Assembly: GCF_017562075.2 (NCBI RefSeq)
Contig: NC_054083.1
Location: 30,661,558 to 30,725,557, forward strand
Direction: 5' to 3'
DNA from: Anopheles merus
Taxonomy: Eukaryota > Arthropoda > Insecta > Diptera > Culicidae
DNA: 64,000 bases
Below, in pieces: positions 1-20,796 of the stretch. The notes under the pieces were generated by a model. It did not search any database and was not told the DNA's origin. It saw only the letters and a list, made by a program, of their open reading frames with translations. The translations under genes were made by a program, and so were the position numbers. Positions within the stretch are counted from its first letter, which is position 1. Every line of letters begins with the position of its first letter.

Positions 1-518
1 CCTAAGTCACTATTTAATCCCCTTATAAAACTATCTACGGCTTTATCTTTAAAATAATCTAAAAACGCATGGTTAGGAGAATTATACTTAACATTATTTT
101 GAATGTGGTTTGTAATAAATGTAAGAAGTTCGTTCACTCTACCGAAGTATAATTCGATATTTTCATAGTTCTTACGCTTAATTGTAGTAAGTTCGTAATC
201 TAAACTCATCAAATCACGACGATCACTGAACTTCTTCACCAACACTTCTTTGATTGCTGACCAATCAAATCCTACATTACTGGCATGTAAAGCGTCCGAT
301 GCCGCACCAATTATTTTTCTACGCACTGTACGTTCTATTATTCCAAATTGCGTCGGGCAATTTGCAAATGCGGAATAGTAGTTGTATATTCCGTCGACAT
401 CCTCAACCCAGGTGTTGAGATGTTTCGGGTTACCGTCAAATTCCGGCAACATTTTAAGGATGTCAGGGACCTGTCCCATTTGTATGAAGAATTTCATTTC
501 TTCTTGGCGTTGTTCCAT
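1..518 (-). CDS. Ty3/gypsy retrotransposon Gag, N-terminal part (cut by window edge)
   Basis: The minus strand reads open from an ATG at 518 to the window edge, 172 codons with no stop. The product is the structural capsid-type polyprotein of an LTR retrotransposon. Visible marks of the retrotransposon Gag family are F27-D28-G29 followed by W37, an aromatic and charged helical middle, and F-I-R-G-L at residues 164-168 near the edge. The start is the first ATG after a T-rich leader. The leader, primer-binding site and LTR lie in the expected order at higher coordinates (519-952), which fixes the orientation. No frameshift is seen in the visible part, so the copy may be young. The rest of gag, pol and any env lie outside the window, so intactness cannot be judged. 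The Ty3/gypsy assignment is secure; the exact lineage is inferred. Confidence 0.88.
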   Translation of the reverse strand, partial: MEQRQEEMKFFIQMGQVPDILKMLPEFDGNPKHLNTWVEDVDGIYNYYSAFANCPTQFGIIERTVRRKIIGAASDALHASNVGFDWSAIKEVLVKKFSDRRDLMSLDYELTTIKRKNYENIELYFGRVNELLTFITNHIQNNVKYNSPNHAFLDYFKDKAVDSFIRGLNSDL

Positions 519-764
519 TTTTTTTTCTAACTAGATTCTAACTAGGTAGACGTAGATTACAAAAAAAAATGATCGAACGGTCTTTCACGATGAATAAATT
601 AGTGCACCTATTCGCGCTACAACACCGCAAATCACCAGTTGGAAGGCAATAGCTCTAAGGCTGGGTGTCGTATTCTCTGGTTGAACAAAGACAGCTATAG
701 GTAGCTTCACTCCAGTACTAGGAGCTTATACGTTTACTAATTTTTTTCTTTTAATTCGGGCGCC
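519..764 (-). other. Untranslated leader of the gypsy element with tRNA-Lys-type primer-binding site
   Basis: This 246-bp stretch lies between the LTR and gag. Reading the minus strand from 765, the first bases are TGGCGCCCGAA, the primer-binding site type used with tRNA-Lys by many Ty3/gypsy elements and retroviruses. It begins at the last base of the LTR. The remainder is non-coding and ends in a T-run (A-run on the element strand) before the gag ATG. Confidence 0.75.
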
Positions 765-952
765 AGTTATCGAGTCGAGTCGCTTCTCTTCGGAGGTTGC
801 TTACAGACTGAGTTTATTCTACCAAAAATATCCATTACATATGTGTTTCACGCATACTTCTAATTAGATCTAACACTATCAACGCAATACTACTTAACGC
901 TATATCTAATAACCTATACAAATACTAATAAGATATTTACAACGTGGTAACT
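765..952 (-). repeat. 5' long terminal repeat (188 bp) of the gypsy element
   Basis: On the minus strand this segment begins AGTTA (952-948) and ends TAACT (769-765), a 5-bp terminal inverted repeat of the AGT...ACT kind seen in errantivirus-type LTRs. The last T overlaps the first base of the primer-binding site. An AATAAA polyadenylation signal lies at 818-813 on the element strand. The matching 3' LTR and the target-site duplication are outside the window, so the left boundary is set only by the inverted repeat and by the satellite that resumes at 958. Confidence 0.7.
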
Positions 953-957
953 TTCAT

Positions 958-1448
958 GAATTTTAAAAGATTCGTGAATCTAAAAATATTCAGGAATCTC
1001 AAAAGATTCATATTCAAAGATTCTTGAATCAATAAGATTCATAAATCCATTTAAATTCATATGTTTCCAGGGTTTTATGAATCGTTAGAGTATGTACGAT
1101 GATTTTCAAAATATTTAATTTGCCCAATCCCACCTAAATTATACTCGGCGTGAGTTCAATCCTCGCTTTAACCGTCTCCCCGTAGCAAAACAAACTATCC
1201 GGCTTCGTGGTATCGCCAAGAAGTCTCGAAAGCCTGTATAGGCTGACATGACCATGTAGAATAATAAAAGAAGAAGAATATGAAAAAGCGAATTCAAGCT
1301 CCATGAAAGTTTAGAAATTTAAGAATCCCTTTACATTCACGAATCTTTCGAGATATAAGAATGTTTTGAAATTTATGAATCTTTCGAAATTCACGAATCA
1401 TTCGAAATTCACGAATCTTTCGATATTCAAGAATCTTATCAATCGAGA
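958..1448 (+). repeat. 18-bp minisatellite (GAATCnnnnnnnATTCnn), interrupted by unique DNA and a SINE
   Basis: Two blocks share an 18-bp period. The right block, 1323-1448, is seven consecutive units of exactly 18 bp, each starting GAAT, best represented by GAATCTTTCGAAATTCAC. The left block, 958-1043, has units at 958, 976, 994 and 1026, with one shortened 14-bp unit at 1012. The GAATC and GATTC halves make each unit partly palindromic. Related GATTC/GAATC motifs continue to about 1505. Sequence between the blocks includes a SINE, and the gypsy LTR abuts the left end. Confidence 0.8.
1136..1285 (+). mobile_element. SINE family B copy (tRNA-related, GAA-type tail)
   Basis: A B-box-like segment (GAGTTCAATCC at 1152-1162) is followed by a conserved body containing AAGTCTCGAAAGCCTGTATA (1220-1239) and a tail of GAAG units near 1268-1280. 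The same body recurs in reverse orientation near 43391-43462 and 47302-47387, so this is a dispersed family. It lies between the two halves of an 18-bp minisatellite. No clear target-site duplication was found. The left boundary is approximate. Confidence 0.6.
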
Positions 1449-1509
1449 TTCAGATGCATTGAATCATTTCAAAGATTCATTCTGATTCATGAATATGAAT
1501 CAGATTAAC

Positions 1510-11140
<9,631 letters not shown>

Positions 11141-11275
11141 AAACACTAAAACAAATTAAAATAATTAATTGAATGCATTTGAGATACTTTGCTTTGTTCA
11201 AGGCAAAAAAAAATGGTCAGCGAGGAATCACAAAGAAACGCATTTAATTAATTATTTTAATTTGTTTTAGTGTTT
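11141..11275. repeat. Long inverted repeat (40-bp arms, 55-bp loop)
   Basis: The left arm, 11141-11180, and the right arm, 11236-11275, are reverse complements at 38 of 40 positions, separated by 55 bp. The arms are AT-rich and begin AAACACTAAAACAAATTAAA. The two differences are transitions. Such a structure could be a small foldback element or the source of a hairpin RNA. No target-site duplication is evident at the outer edges. Confidence 0.85.
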
Positions 11276-14197
11276 AAAAAATTGGAGAATTGAATATGCT
11301 TTGTTGAATGGATTATAAATGGACACAAATGGATTAAAAATTAATACTATTGTATTGTAATATCTTAAGTTTTGAATGAGCTAAATGAGCATCAGCAAAC
11401 GAACAAAGAAGCACTCAGTAACTTATTTTTTTGCGTTTTCATTTTCATTATCTAAACTAAAACCGAAACACAACCGCCAATCAATTTGATGGTATACATG
11501 ATCAATCAAATTCGACCTTTACATAATTTACATAACAATATGTTTATGCTCCCGTTAACAACGCTGCCGTCGCTCGCAGTTTTTTTTTTCTTTTTGGCGT
11601 TCGCCTGACCACCTACTCTGGAATGTTTGTGCGCTGGCAAAACGTAACCGTTGACATTTTCAGACTCCTTTGGGGGGATGCTAGGGGTGCAAGCGAAAAG
11701 CGCGTCCAACATTTCCGCTTACATAATGGTTGAAAGGATCGGTTTTGTTGTGCGGTGTGTTGCTCGGCCGCTCATCATGCAATGTGCCCAGCCGTACTCC
11801 CCGGGCAGTCTCTAGTTTGCAGTCTGTAATTTAGCTTCCAAAAAAGCAAATGAGCCGATGAGGTTGGTATTGAAACAAAGAGCCAAAAACCCACCACCAC
11901 CGAAAACTAATAGCAAAAGTAAAAGACTATAAAACAAACCCTGCCCTTGGCTTTGGGGAATTGAAAACTGCTGGAAGGCAACGTGGGTTCACCGTTTTTT
12001 CAAGGGGGGGGGGGCTTTTGTGCTTTTGTTTCGCAGCGGTTTGCGGCATTAGCCTGCGGCTAACTAGTGGCCAATATCCATTGGCGGGTGGAACGGTTTG
12101 GGTGGGAGTTAGTTTTCTTTTATCAATTAGTCACGCACCGAATGGTTAGGTTAGTTCCTGTGCCGAACGGGCCGAGTGGTTCCGCCGTGACCGCCGGTTC
12201 AATCGATATTGTTGTGCTGTTGTGGTTCGGGTGCCATTTTTTGTTTGTTTCAAAGTTTCAAAGGCAAAACTACCCGAACCAGTTCAGCCTCACCCTTCTG
12301 GAGCTATCGGGTTTGGGGATGTGGGAATGAAATATAATCGAATGTTACCGCTCGCCCTACGGCGCCCGTTTGGTGGGGAAAAAATGGGTTCCTATTTCAG
12401 TGCCGGGTCGTGGAAGTTGATGGGATTGTAAATCGGTACATTGATTGGTTTTTGATGCCTTGGCCTTGCCGATCGGAATCGGAGAGATAAAATTGCATTT
12501 TCGACAGTGATAAAAATCGACCATTAATAGTTGAGAGGGCAGAAAGTATTCACCCCGGGGGGGCGGAGCGATCGATCAGGAAGGAGGGAAGAAGTAAAAT
12601 GGTGAATAATTTATATCTCAAGCACATCGAAAAATTTATTTTAGAAAAAACTAAAGTTTCAGCTTTATATTAAGTAAGTTTTTTATTACCATCGTTTAAT
12701 TATATTAAATAAACGATTGAATTTGTTCTATAATGTATTGATTATTTGCACGTCAATTAGCTGTGAAATCGGGTTTGAAACATAAGAAAACCAGTAAAAA
12801 GCAACGCACAGTATCAAAACCCTTCAGAAAACCTTGTAAAGACTTCGCTTTGTTTATCTACAGTACAATTCACTGCAAAAAACCCTCCATTTCCCTATCG
12901 CACACATTTAATTTGACATTATAATATCATTTTTTACACTCCACACACCAACATCCTTTCCATATTGTAATTGCCACAGAAAAAAATCCATTTCACAAGA
13001 CAAATTTGATGGAGACACTTACTGGCAAAAGGGGCAAAAACTTGAAGGAAGAAGCATTAGTGACACAATCGTTTTCTCGCTTGATCACCGCTGGCACTGC
13101 TGGTAGTCGTGCAGCTGGAAGCTGGATTAAGATAAACGATACATGCTGCCATATCCGGTGCCGCACATCGGCGCTCTATGCACATTGCCACGAGTCCGAG
13201 TACTTTATGAACGGCAGCTTCTCCGAGCCCGTCCAGCTCGCACATTCATCGCACACCCTCCTCCCCATTTCTGCTGAGTGGGTTGATTTATGTGCCCAAT
13301 CACATTCGCAGCAGCAGCAGTGTCGCTTGCCTCCCCCCCCCCCCCCATCAGTTGCGGTGTGTGTTTCGTTTGAAGGACTAGATTATGCCCGCCTGCCCGG
13401 GAAACAATATGACAGACACGGATGGTTAGAGTCGGATCTGTGTGCGTCTTTCTTTTTTGCTTTTGCTAACCCTTTGTGCTTGTGGACAGTTTTCTTGCCT
13501 GCTCGGCAATGGAAACGACGCTTACTTCATAGTGCTGGAGGGCACATGCACGGGCTGTGGCCATGTGGTCATTGCTGTGGCAAAGAAAAACGGTCCTTAT
13601 CTTTTTATCCCTTTGCAAAAGCTTCGCAAACAGACACACACACAGACACAGAGTGGGGCAGTAAAAACGTGCAGTAGTTCTTCTTGGTCGCAGTAAAGGA
13701 TTGAAATATGAAAATTTGATTCGTGTGCCTCAACCGGCCCCGCGTACGATAGCTTCCAGCGCTGAGAAGATGTTGCGATTCGCATCGCTGCTGTAAGTTA
13801 TGATTTATGTGCCAAGGGCTCGGGTGGAAGTGCAAGCGAAAGGGAAGGAGGAAAGGGGTTGAAGCATGGTAGTTTTGCTGCTACCGTTGCTACCGTTGAC
13901 CATCAATCACGAACCAGGCACAAAATTGAGCCCGATGGACGATGGAGAGCATGCCAGAGTGGCTGACTTGTGATGGTCGCCGGTCCGAGAGAAAGAGGAG
14001 TATAGCCAGAGTTCTTGGAAGGAAACATTTTCATTTCAAACTACCCCTTTGCTGCAGTAAGGGGAAGGAATGGAATGGTCTTTTCTTGCATGTTTCGCGT
14101 GAGAGAATGGGTTCAATATTGTGGAGCGCAAAACTGTGCCATAAAATGCATAAAAGAAGATATTCGAATATTCAATAGAGTAGGGTATGTGAAACTA
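11276..14197. other. Intergenic stretch without a supportable gene
   Basis: It contains a poly-G run near 12005-12014, a poly-C run near 13336-13346 and an AT-rich block near 12600-12980. A 223-codon frame at 13006-13677 includes low-complexity glutamine and proline runs and has no recognisable domain, so it is not called as a gene. Confidence 0.5.
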
Positions 14198-14205
14198 TGT
14201 ACAAT

Positions 14206-15161
14206 CAGTGCTGCAAAATGTCACTGTCAATGTCATAAAAAAAACCGACAAAAACAAAATCCTTGTCAGCGTCACGTACTCAGTGATGATCAGAGATAAT
14301 ACTCAAACATGTGATGTGATCAAAGCTTTGTGACTTTTTAGCAACCAACGCTTGTCACTTTGTCATGACTGTTTTTTACTGTGATCAGTTATGCGAACTG
14401 TCATGACTGACATGGTAATGACAAATTCCGACTGAAACAAAATCATGTCAGCATCACGAACTCAACTGTAATGATCATAGGTGAGACTAAAACAGTTATT
14501 GCGACTACTCAGTCGCTCAGACGGCCAGTCACTTGGTTGCGATATATTCTGTCGGTGATTATCACGATATTCATGGAAGATATGCGGTGCGTGCGAGTGA
14601 TCCCAAGCAACAAAATGAGCATGGTTTCTCACTCTGTTTGACAGGACAGACCATCAAATCAGACAGAACGAGAAAGCATGTTCATAATAATGTTTGGGAT
14701 TTCCAAAAATGTTGTGATTATCATCAACAGAAAATATCGTGACCAATAAAGCAATCCCCAAGAAAATTATTGATTATCGTGATTCTTCTTCTTCCAACCA
14801 CCGTTGTCGGTCAAGGCTTACCTGTACCCACCAGTGAATTGGCTTGGCTATCATGATTATCATCAAGAAAATGTCTTGAGTGACCAAATTTTGGGTGCTA
14901 AACAAAATGTCACCCAGCATGGGATTGGTTCACCAACTGTTTGAAACTCACCTCTGATCATGAGTGTTGGTAACTGCCATAAAAATCGTGATCATGCTTG
15001 CGCCGGCATTAAGCTCAGCTTGTCAGTCAGAGTATCGGGTTTGACTCTAGCACTCGCACGTCGCGTTTGGCCTGTCATGACGCACTTTCATTGAGTATCG
15101 GATATGTTCATTGTTTTCGGTGGCGATTATCTCGTGATTCTCATGACATTTTGCAGCACTG
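14206..15161. mobile_element. hAT-like non-autonomous DNA transposon (MITE-type), 956 bp
   Basis: The element has perfect 18-bp terminal inverted repeats: CAGTGCTGCAAAATGTCA at 14206-14223 and its reverse complement at 15144-15161. The flanking octamers are TGTACAAT (14198-14205) and TATACAGT (15162-15169), identical at 6 of 8 positions. This fits a decayed 8-bp target-site duplication of the hAT superfamily, whose ends commonly start CAG. Subterminal sequence is rich in TGATCA and GTCATGAC-like motifs. A block resembling ATGATCAnAGGTGA recurs at about 14285 and 14471 and inverted near 14950-14964. No frame resembles a transposase, so it would need one supplied in trans. A SINE remnant is inserted at about 14784-14848. 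Confidence 0.82.
14784..14848 (-). mobile_element. SINE family A, 3' fragment nested in the hAT-like element
   Basis: The tail (TTCTTCTTC on the plus strand) is followed by CCGTTGTCGGTCAAGG and a short stretch matching the 3' half of the family A copies at 46977-47180 and 50122-50339. Flanks TATCGTGATT and TATCATGATT match at 9 of 10 positions and are a probable target-site duplication, implying a 5'-truncated insertion. It lies inside the transposon, so it is younger than that transposon. Confidence 0.65.
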
Positions 15162-15169
15162 TATACAGT

Positions 15170-18100
15170 ATTGCGAGAGTCAGCTTCTGTACCTTGAATG
15201 GTCAGTAGCAATGCATGACGATCCTCAGGCATTAATTTAAATATCTTATCTTTCCTGTTTTGATAGCTTGACCATTTTATTTATCATTAAAAGCTCGTTT
15301 ATAACAATAATAATGGAACCAAACTAAAACGGTAGCTCAACCTCGGTTTCCTCCCATTTTCATTTGGGCTCATATTAATCATAAACGATTGGAGTACGAC
15401 CCAGACACGGATAATCCATTCAAAACCCGCGCTCTGGTGGTGCACATAACGCGCGCTGCCGGAAAATCCACCAGCGTCACAGTGGCCGTCCAACTGTCTA
15501 GCAACTGTGAGGGGAGGCGAATAGCGCGTACGCTATTTTTACCCATCCCATACACACAACCTAACCTGACCAGACCAGGGAGCCGCTTCCTATCCAAAAG
15601 TAATCGATTGTCGACTCATATAAATAACACGACTCGTGCGCTCGCGCGATATTACCCCCGCGTTGTGGATATGCGGAGCGACATGCGAACAAGCGGTAAT
15701 CGAAACCTGAACTGAAAGAAGTCATAAAAATAGCAGCATCCTTCCCTGCGCTGCCCCCGCGCTAAAGAATCAAACTTGTTCTTCAGAATTTCCACTCAGT
15801 CAGTAGCCCCCTACCAGCCCTTGGTATGCGAAACACCACAGCGAACTCGTTCGAAATTGATGGGATTTTAGAATGGTGCTTCGAAAGGGGTGCATTTGGC
15901 ATTCCAACCATCCCCGCTTCCATCCGGTGGGTATGGGTGTAACATGTTTTAAATAAAATAGTGGGGCATTCTTAGAAATTGGTCCAGGTGGTTGAAAGGG
16001 TCCTACAAATACACACACACACACACACACATACACACACACACACACACCGCAACACTTCTGAGTACGATTGATTGACAGGCTTCGGTGCAGCCGGGCA
16101 CAATCACGACAAATCGAGACTGAGCGCCGACAAAAATATGAACCATTTTGACATGCATGTTGGTGAGCGACTCCCTCCCTTCCCATTTCTTCCAGGCCCT
16201 TGAGGGGTGGACAAAAATGAAAATCAAATTATTCCATACATAACAAAAGGCCCTGGGCCGCTTGGATATGAAAAATGAATTACCAATTATTTAGGACCGT
16301 TGGAGCGTACCATAAAAAGTTCCTTTTTGGTCCGTGCAGCTGGGCTGCCCCTTCCCAGTTTGCTGTGACACAAAAATTGGGCCCATCATTAGGCGGAGAA
16401 ATAATTGAAAAAATTGAAACCAAAATAAAACGTTTCTTCCCATCTCGGCTGTTCCGAGTGCGCGCAAAAGAATGAATGATTAAACGCACAAGTGGCGACA
16501 TGATCGTGTTTTGTTGTGGTGTGTTTGTTTGTGCTGAGTGTTTGCGCTGTGTCCAACGGCTGGTTGACAGGGGCAAAGAGCTGTTCGGAATCTCGGTCAA
16601 GGGAGACAAATGGCTCAATCTTAACGAACAGAAAGCAGCATTTGAGCAAGGGCAAGTGACTTGGATGCAGCTCAAACAGTGGGTCGCTGAGAGGGCATTT
16701 GGGGAGGACATAATTTATTTCGCTAAACCCCATGCACCCAGGTGCCCTTTGGGCTGAGTTTCTCTTTAGGTTTAAATTAAATTGGACATTTTTTCTGTGT
16801 GTGTATGTGCGCATTTATCTTGCTCACTTAGAGCTCTCTACAATCCTCCAGTCTTTTTGTCGTTTGCATTATTTCAACGGAAAAATTTCGTTCGCGTGAC
16901 AAGAGCATGTGTTTTGCTCAAGTTTGCTCAACTCATCGCTGCCACTCGGTAGTACAAATTTCCATTCCGTGCTCATATGCGAACGTGTCACCAAAGTGGT
17001 AGGTACTAAAACGTTGCTCCCTTTCGTACGTGTTCCAGAACTTTGCTCGAATAACAATGAATTTAGCCAAGCTACGTTCTACGTACTTTAAGCGCTCGTT
17101 CGTTCTGCGACAGCGTTCCAGATTATCCCCGTGCATACAGGTTTCTCACCATTTTCATTTTACCTTCGGTGCTGTTTTCTTTGCCCGAATGAAAAGCAAA
17201 TTTCGTTTCCCTTCCAGCAAACTATTACATCTTTTCTGATGTGTTGGCCTTCTTTTTTTTTTCGCCTCTACATAGAAAAGAAATAGCAAAGGAAAATCAA
17301 TTAAAAAGCGGAAATTAATATCTGTACATTTTGCGCGGGAACTTTCCAGTACAGTGCATTGTGGAAAATCATTTTAATAAGGAAAATTGAGCTGTTTTTT
17401 CATATTCCACTACCACTTCATATCTATGTCCACCGTAGTGCGATAATTATGCTTTCAATCTTTGATGAATGCTTTATTAGAAATATCCCTCGATCTTACG
17501 ATCGAGTACGATAGTTGTAACGGCCGGAAATTTCTCACTTCCCCACGGCAGGCGTGTCCTTCAGCCTGGTGTAAGCTGCCATTGGATAATCTTTCCATGA
17601 CAAATCGCCCGTTTCCGGAGGGGTTTGCCTGAAAATGGTAGTTTCATTCTCCCACTGCTGGACCAGTAAGCCGCGTCATCATTATGTTCGTTTTTTGCTT
17701 TGCACTTTTCACACACCATATTGCTGGTTCTTTTTTTTAATACGCGCAACTTTACATTGTGCGTCATTCATCACGTCCATCAGTTTCGTTTCCCAACTGG
17801 AGAGGGAAGCATATTTTTGACTGAAATAATGTACGTTTTCTCCACCACAAAAAAATATCTTAATTAACAGCTATTATTTAAGCTTTTTCCCATGTTTTGC
17901 GAAATATTTTAATTGATCAATTAGAGGACAGATAAAAGTAGCGAAACAAACAGAAACGAAATTGTCCCCTTTGTGTGGAGTAACAGTGAAAAGCACACTC
18001 ACACTGTGATACCTTTGCTCATAAAAATAAGCTCCATTTCTCCCAGTCTGCGTGTTAATTGCTATTCCGCTCAAGCATTATCGTGAGAGCTTATTATGGA

Positions 18101-20538
18101 ATATATTTCTCCCCGCTCAGTAACGGGCCACGAAGGAAGATAGGACCGTTGGACACACCTTTTATGAGACATAAAATTAAAATAATAAAAAAGGTACAAA
18201 CGAATGCTTTAACTATACGGGTGATATATTGTGGGACAAGAACAAAATGGGCAGAAGTAACACTCGAGCTGTGGGAATACTCTACGGATACTGTAGGCTG
18301 GTGTGTGTGTGTTTGTGTTCGTTTCCTTTAACCGATAACCTTGCCCTTGAACTTTCTGGAAAGGGAAGCATTTTTCGAGTTCGGGTGAAGGTGTGTCCGT
18401 GGAAAAGGAAACTTTTCTCACCCACATGCCGCTGTATAACAAATTGTCACACTAAATCCTTCCACGTCGTGGTGAGTTTTACGAAGCGGTACACGCTACA
18501 CGCTACGATAAACAATCGGAAAATTTTGAGCATAGATTTTTCACTCCCATTTCCTCCATCGTTACTTGCTTTTGAACAAACAAAACTTTGCCACGGTCAT
18601 GGTCGAATGAGGCTTGAAAAAGAAAACGGTACTGGATTTCGGGAAACATAAGTGCTATGCACGAACAGGACGCGGGAACGGGGTGGAATATCGAATCGAA
18701 AATTGAGTTGAACTTTCGAGCTGTTACTGTGGCATTGGGTGGAGAGTTTTGATTTGTTTGTCACTCGCGATACAGTTTGATTGGTTTGTGTCGCAGGCGA
18801 ATGACAAAAAAAAAGTCAAACAAGGAAAAAGTCGTTCGAGCAGTAAAATTGATTCCCGCTTTTACCCGTTCAAACAACGAATAAACTTTTCTGGTTCCGG
18901 AAAGGGAAGAGAGACCGATAGTGTTTTATCGGCGGGCGTATGAAATATTTTCGTTATTTGTTTTTTTTCTGCTTGTGATTGAGCGAGGAGGGAATGGATA
19001 ACCAATATGTTGTTGTGAAAGTTAGCGTGACGAATGTTTTGAGCGGTTTGTTGAAAACTTTGCAGTAGAAAATGTCGTTACATGTGTTGGTTTTATCCAG
19101 TAATGTCAAACTCAATTTGGCTAGCAGTAATCGCTTTGGAGTTCATTCGGATTATTGGTAATTTAGGGAAAATTTGATAAAAAGAAAAAAAATCTCTTGA
19201 TGCCTTTTTGGAATTTAAACTGTTATTTTTAAATTTCTAAGCAAATGCTAGTTACCATTCAATTAATACTACTCATGCTAAACACTGGTAAACTTCTTTG
19301 CAATATAAAAACTTTCCAACAGACACAAAAAAGGGGCCACGGATCATAATCACTGCAATCGCATCGAAATCAATAATCAATATCGTTCAGATGACCAACG
19401 CAGCAAAAAAAAACATGCACTATCTTTCCGCCCAACATTTAATGATGATGATTGAATGATGAACCGCACATCCGCTAAATGTCTACAGCCGGCAACGAGA
19501 GAGGCAGCCTTCTTAATTCGATAATTCAGCAATTGGGTAAACACGAACGATCTCGCCAACCGCTTCGCTTGCCGCCGATTGATGGCAAATATTGATCCGC
19601 CTAATGGGATTAGTTTTATGCGCAATCGAAGTAACAGTTGGAAAATGGGTCACATAGCAAAACAACACGAAGCAAGCGGTCACACACGTACGCTGCGGTT
19701 GCTTAGCGTGGATTATAACCGCACAGTTTTACCGACTGCTTACTGCGATGCAGCTCAACCTTAAGAACGCGGTGCCAACTGTCGTAAAATGCGTCTAGGG
19801 CACATGCGGATAGGGCGACGGGACGGCTTAGCGCGTTGTCATAAGCGATTATGAGCATGGGCGATTTACGGTGCCAACGAAAATCGAGCAAAACACAACA
19901 GCCAGGCTAAAGCCGGCGGTGCGTAGTCTTCTTTTTTTCTTGTTGCTTGTTGCGGTGTCCAGTGTGGATTCTAGTGTCAAACGGTGTGAGCAAACAGGAT
20001 CAAATGGTAATTGGTTGCAAGGCGAGGAGAAAGTTCGCTTCTAGGGTAGGCCAGCACCAACTGGGTACTTATGACATTTTTTGTTTGCTGTTTTCACGCG
20101 AGAATGATTGTTTGGAAAGTGTCGCAAAGGATTAAGGGAAGGATTACACCATGCTGGAAGGATTACCATGGTGGAAGTGTCGTATTAAGCAGACCATATT
20201 TATTTTTAGCAATTGGAGATGTTGAATTGCAACGAGTGACGAATTTTAAAATTTAAATTGCTAATCCGACACAATTTGTTTTGGATAAAAATACTTGTGG
20301 ATGTTTTAACTGCACACAATACATATGATACATACTACAATAAAAAACAAATATCCATGTTAGGATTGCAATAACTATTGCTTAATTCAGTTAAATATCC
20401 AACAGCAAAATCAACTGCAATCAATTAAACAATTACACTCCAGTTGAACTTCACCCCTTACAAAACTGTTTTCTTTTCGAAACACATAATTGAGTAAGTT
20501 TAATCAGCAGCAACATAACAAAAAAACAAACCTTCGCT
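15170..20538. other. Intergenic stretch without a supportable gene
   Basis: It holds a (CA)n microsatellite at 16011-16050 with one AT interruption. Near 16.3-16.8 kb three overlapping frames of 93-143 codons occur on both strands. None shows a recognisable domain or splice context. Confidence 0.5.
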
Positions 20539-20744
20539 TTACTTCTTAAGCAAACACAGATAGCACCGGAAAGGATGCACACCACAACATCCCTCCACGC
20601 GGAAAAGGAAAGACTCATTAAAATCGCACCGAAAACTCATTCCGTATGTAAACAGGGGGCACTGTTGGGTTGGTGGCTTCCCGTATGCCTGGCAGTGATT
20701 GCAATTGCGCCAATCCACATACAAACCCCGACTATTACTGCCCG
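20539..20744 (-). CDS. Candidate terminal exon of a small cysteine-rich (probably secreted) protein
   Basis: On the minus strand a strong 3' splice site (pyrimidine tract ending CCCTTTCCCTAG, 20756-20745) opens a frame of about 67 codons ending in TAA at 20541-20539. An ATTAAA signal follows about 35 bp downstream, at 20504-20499. The peptide has eight cysteines in the order C-x2-C, C, C, CC, C-x2-C, a W-R-N-C start and basic C-terminal residues, which suggests a disulphide-stabilised extracellular domain. I do not recognise the family. The exon would begin in phase 1. No convincing upstream exon with a signal peptide was found, although a phase-compatible donor exists near 20908. The frame also reads through the splice site to an ATG at 20796, but that extension looks intronic. 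It could be chance. Confidence 0.35.
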
Positions 20745-20796
20745 CTAGGGAAAGGGCGAAAAGGGGAAAATGGAAAATTTTAATGAAATCATCCAC

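Noticed and set aside
348..530. 60-codon plus-strand frame
   Set aside because: It is antisense to the gypsy gag frame, which has clear family marks on the minus strand.
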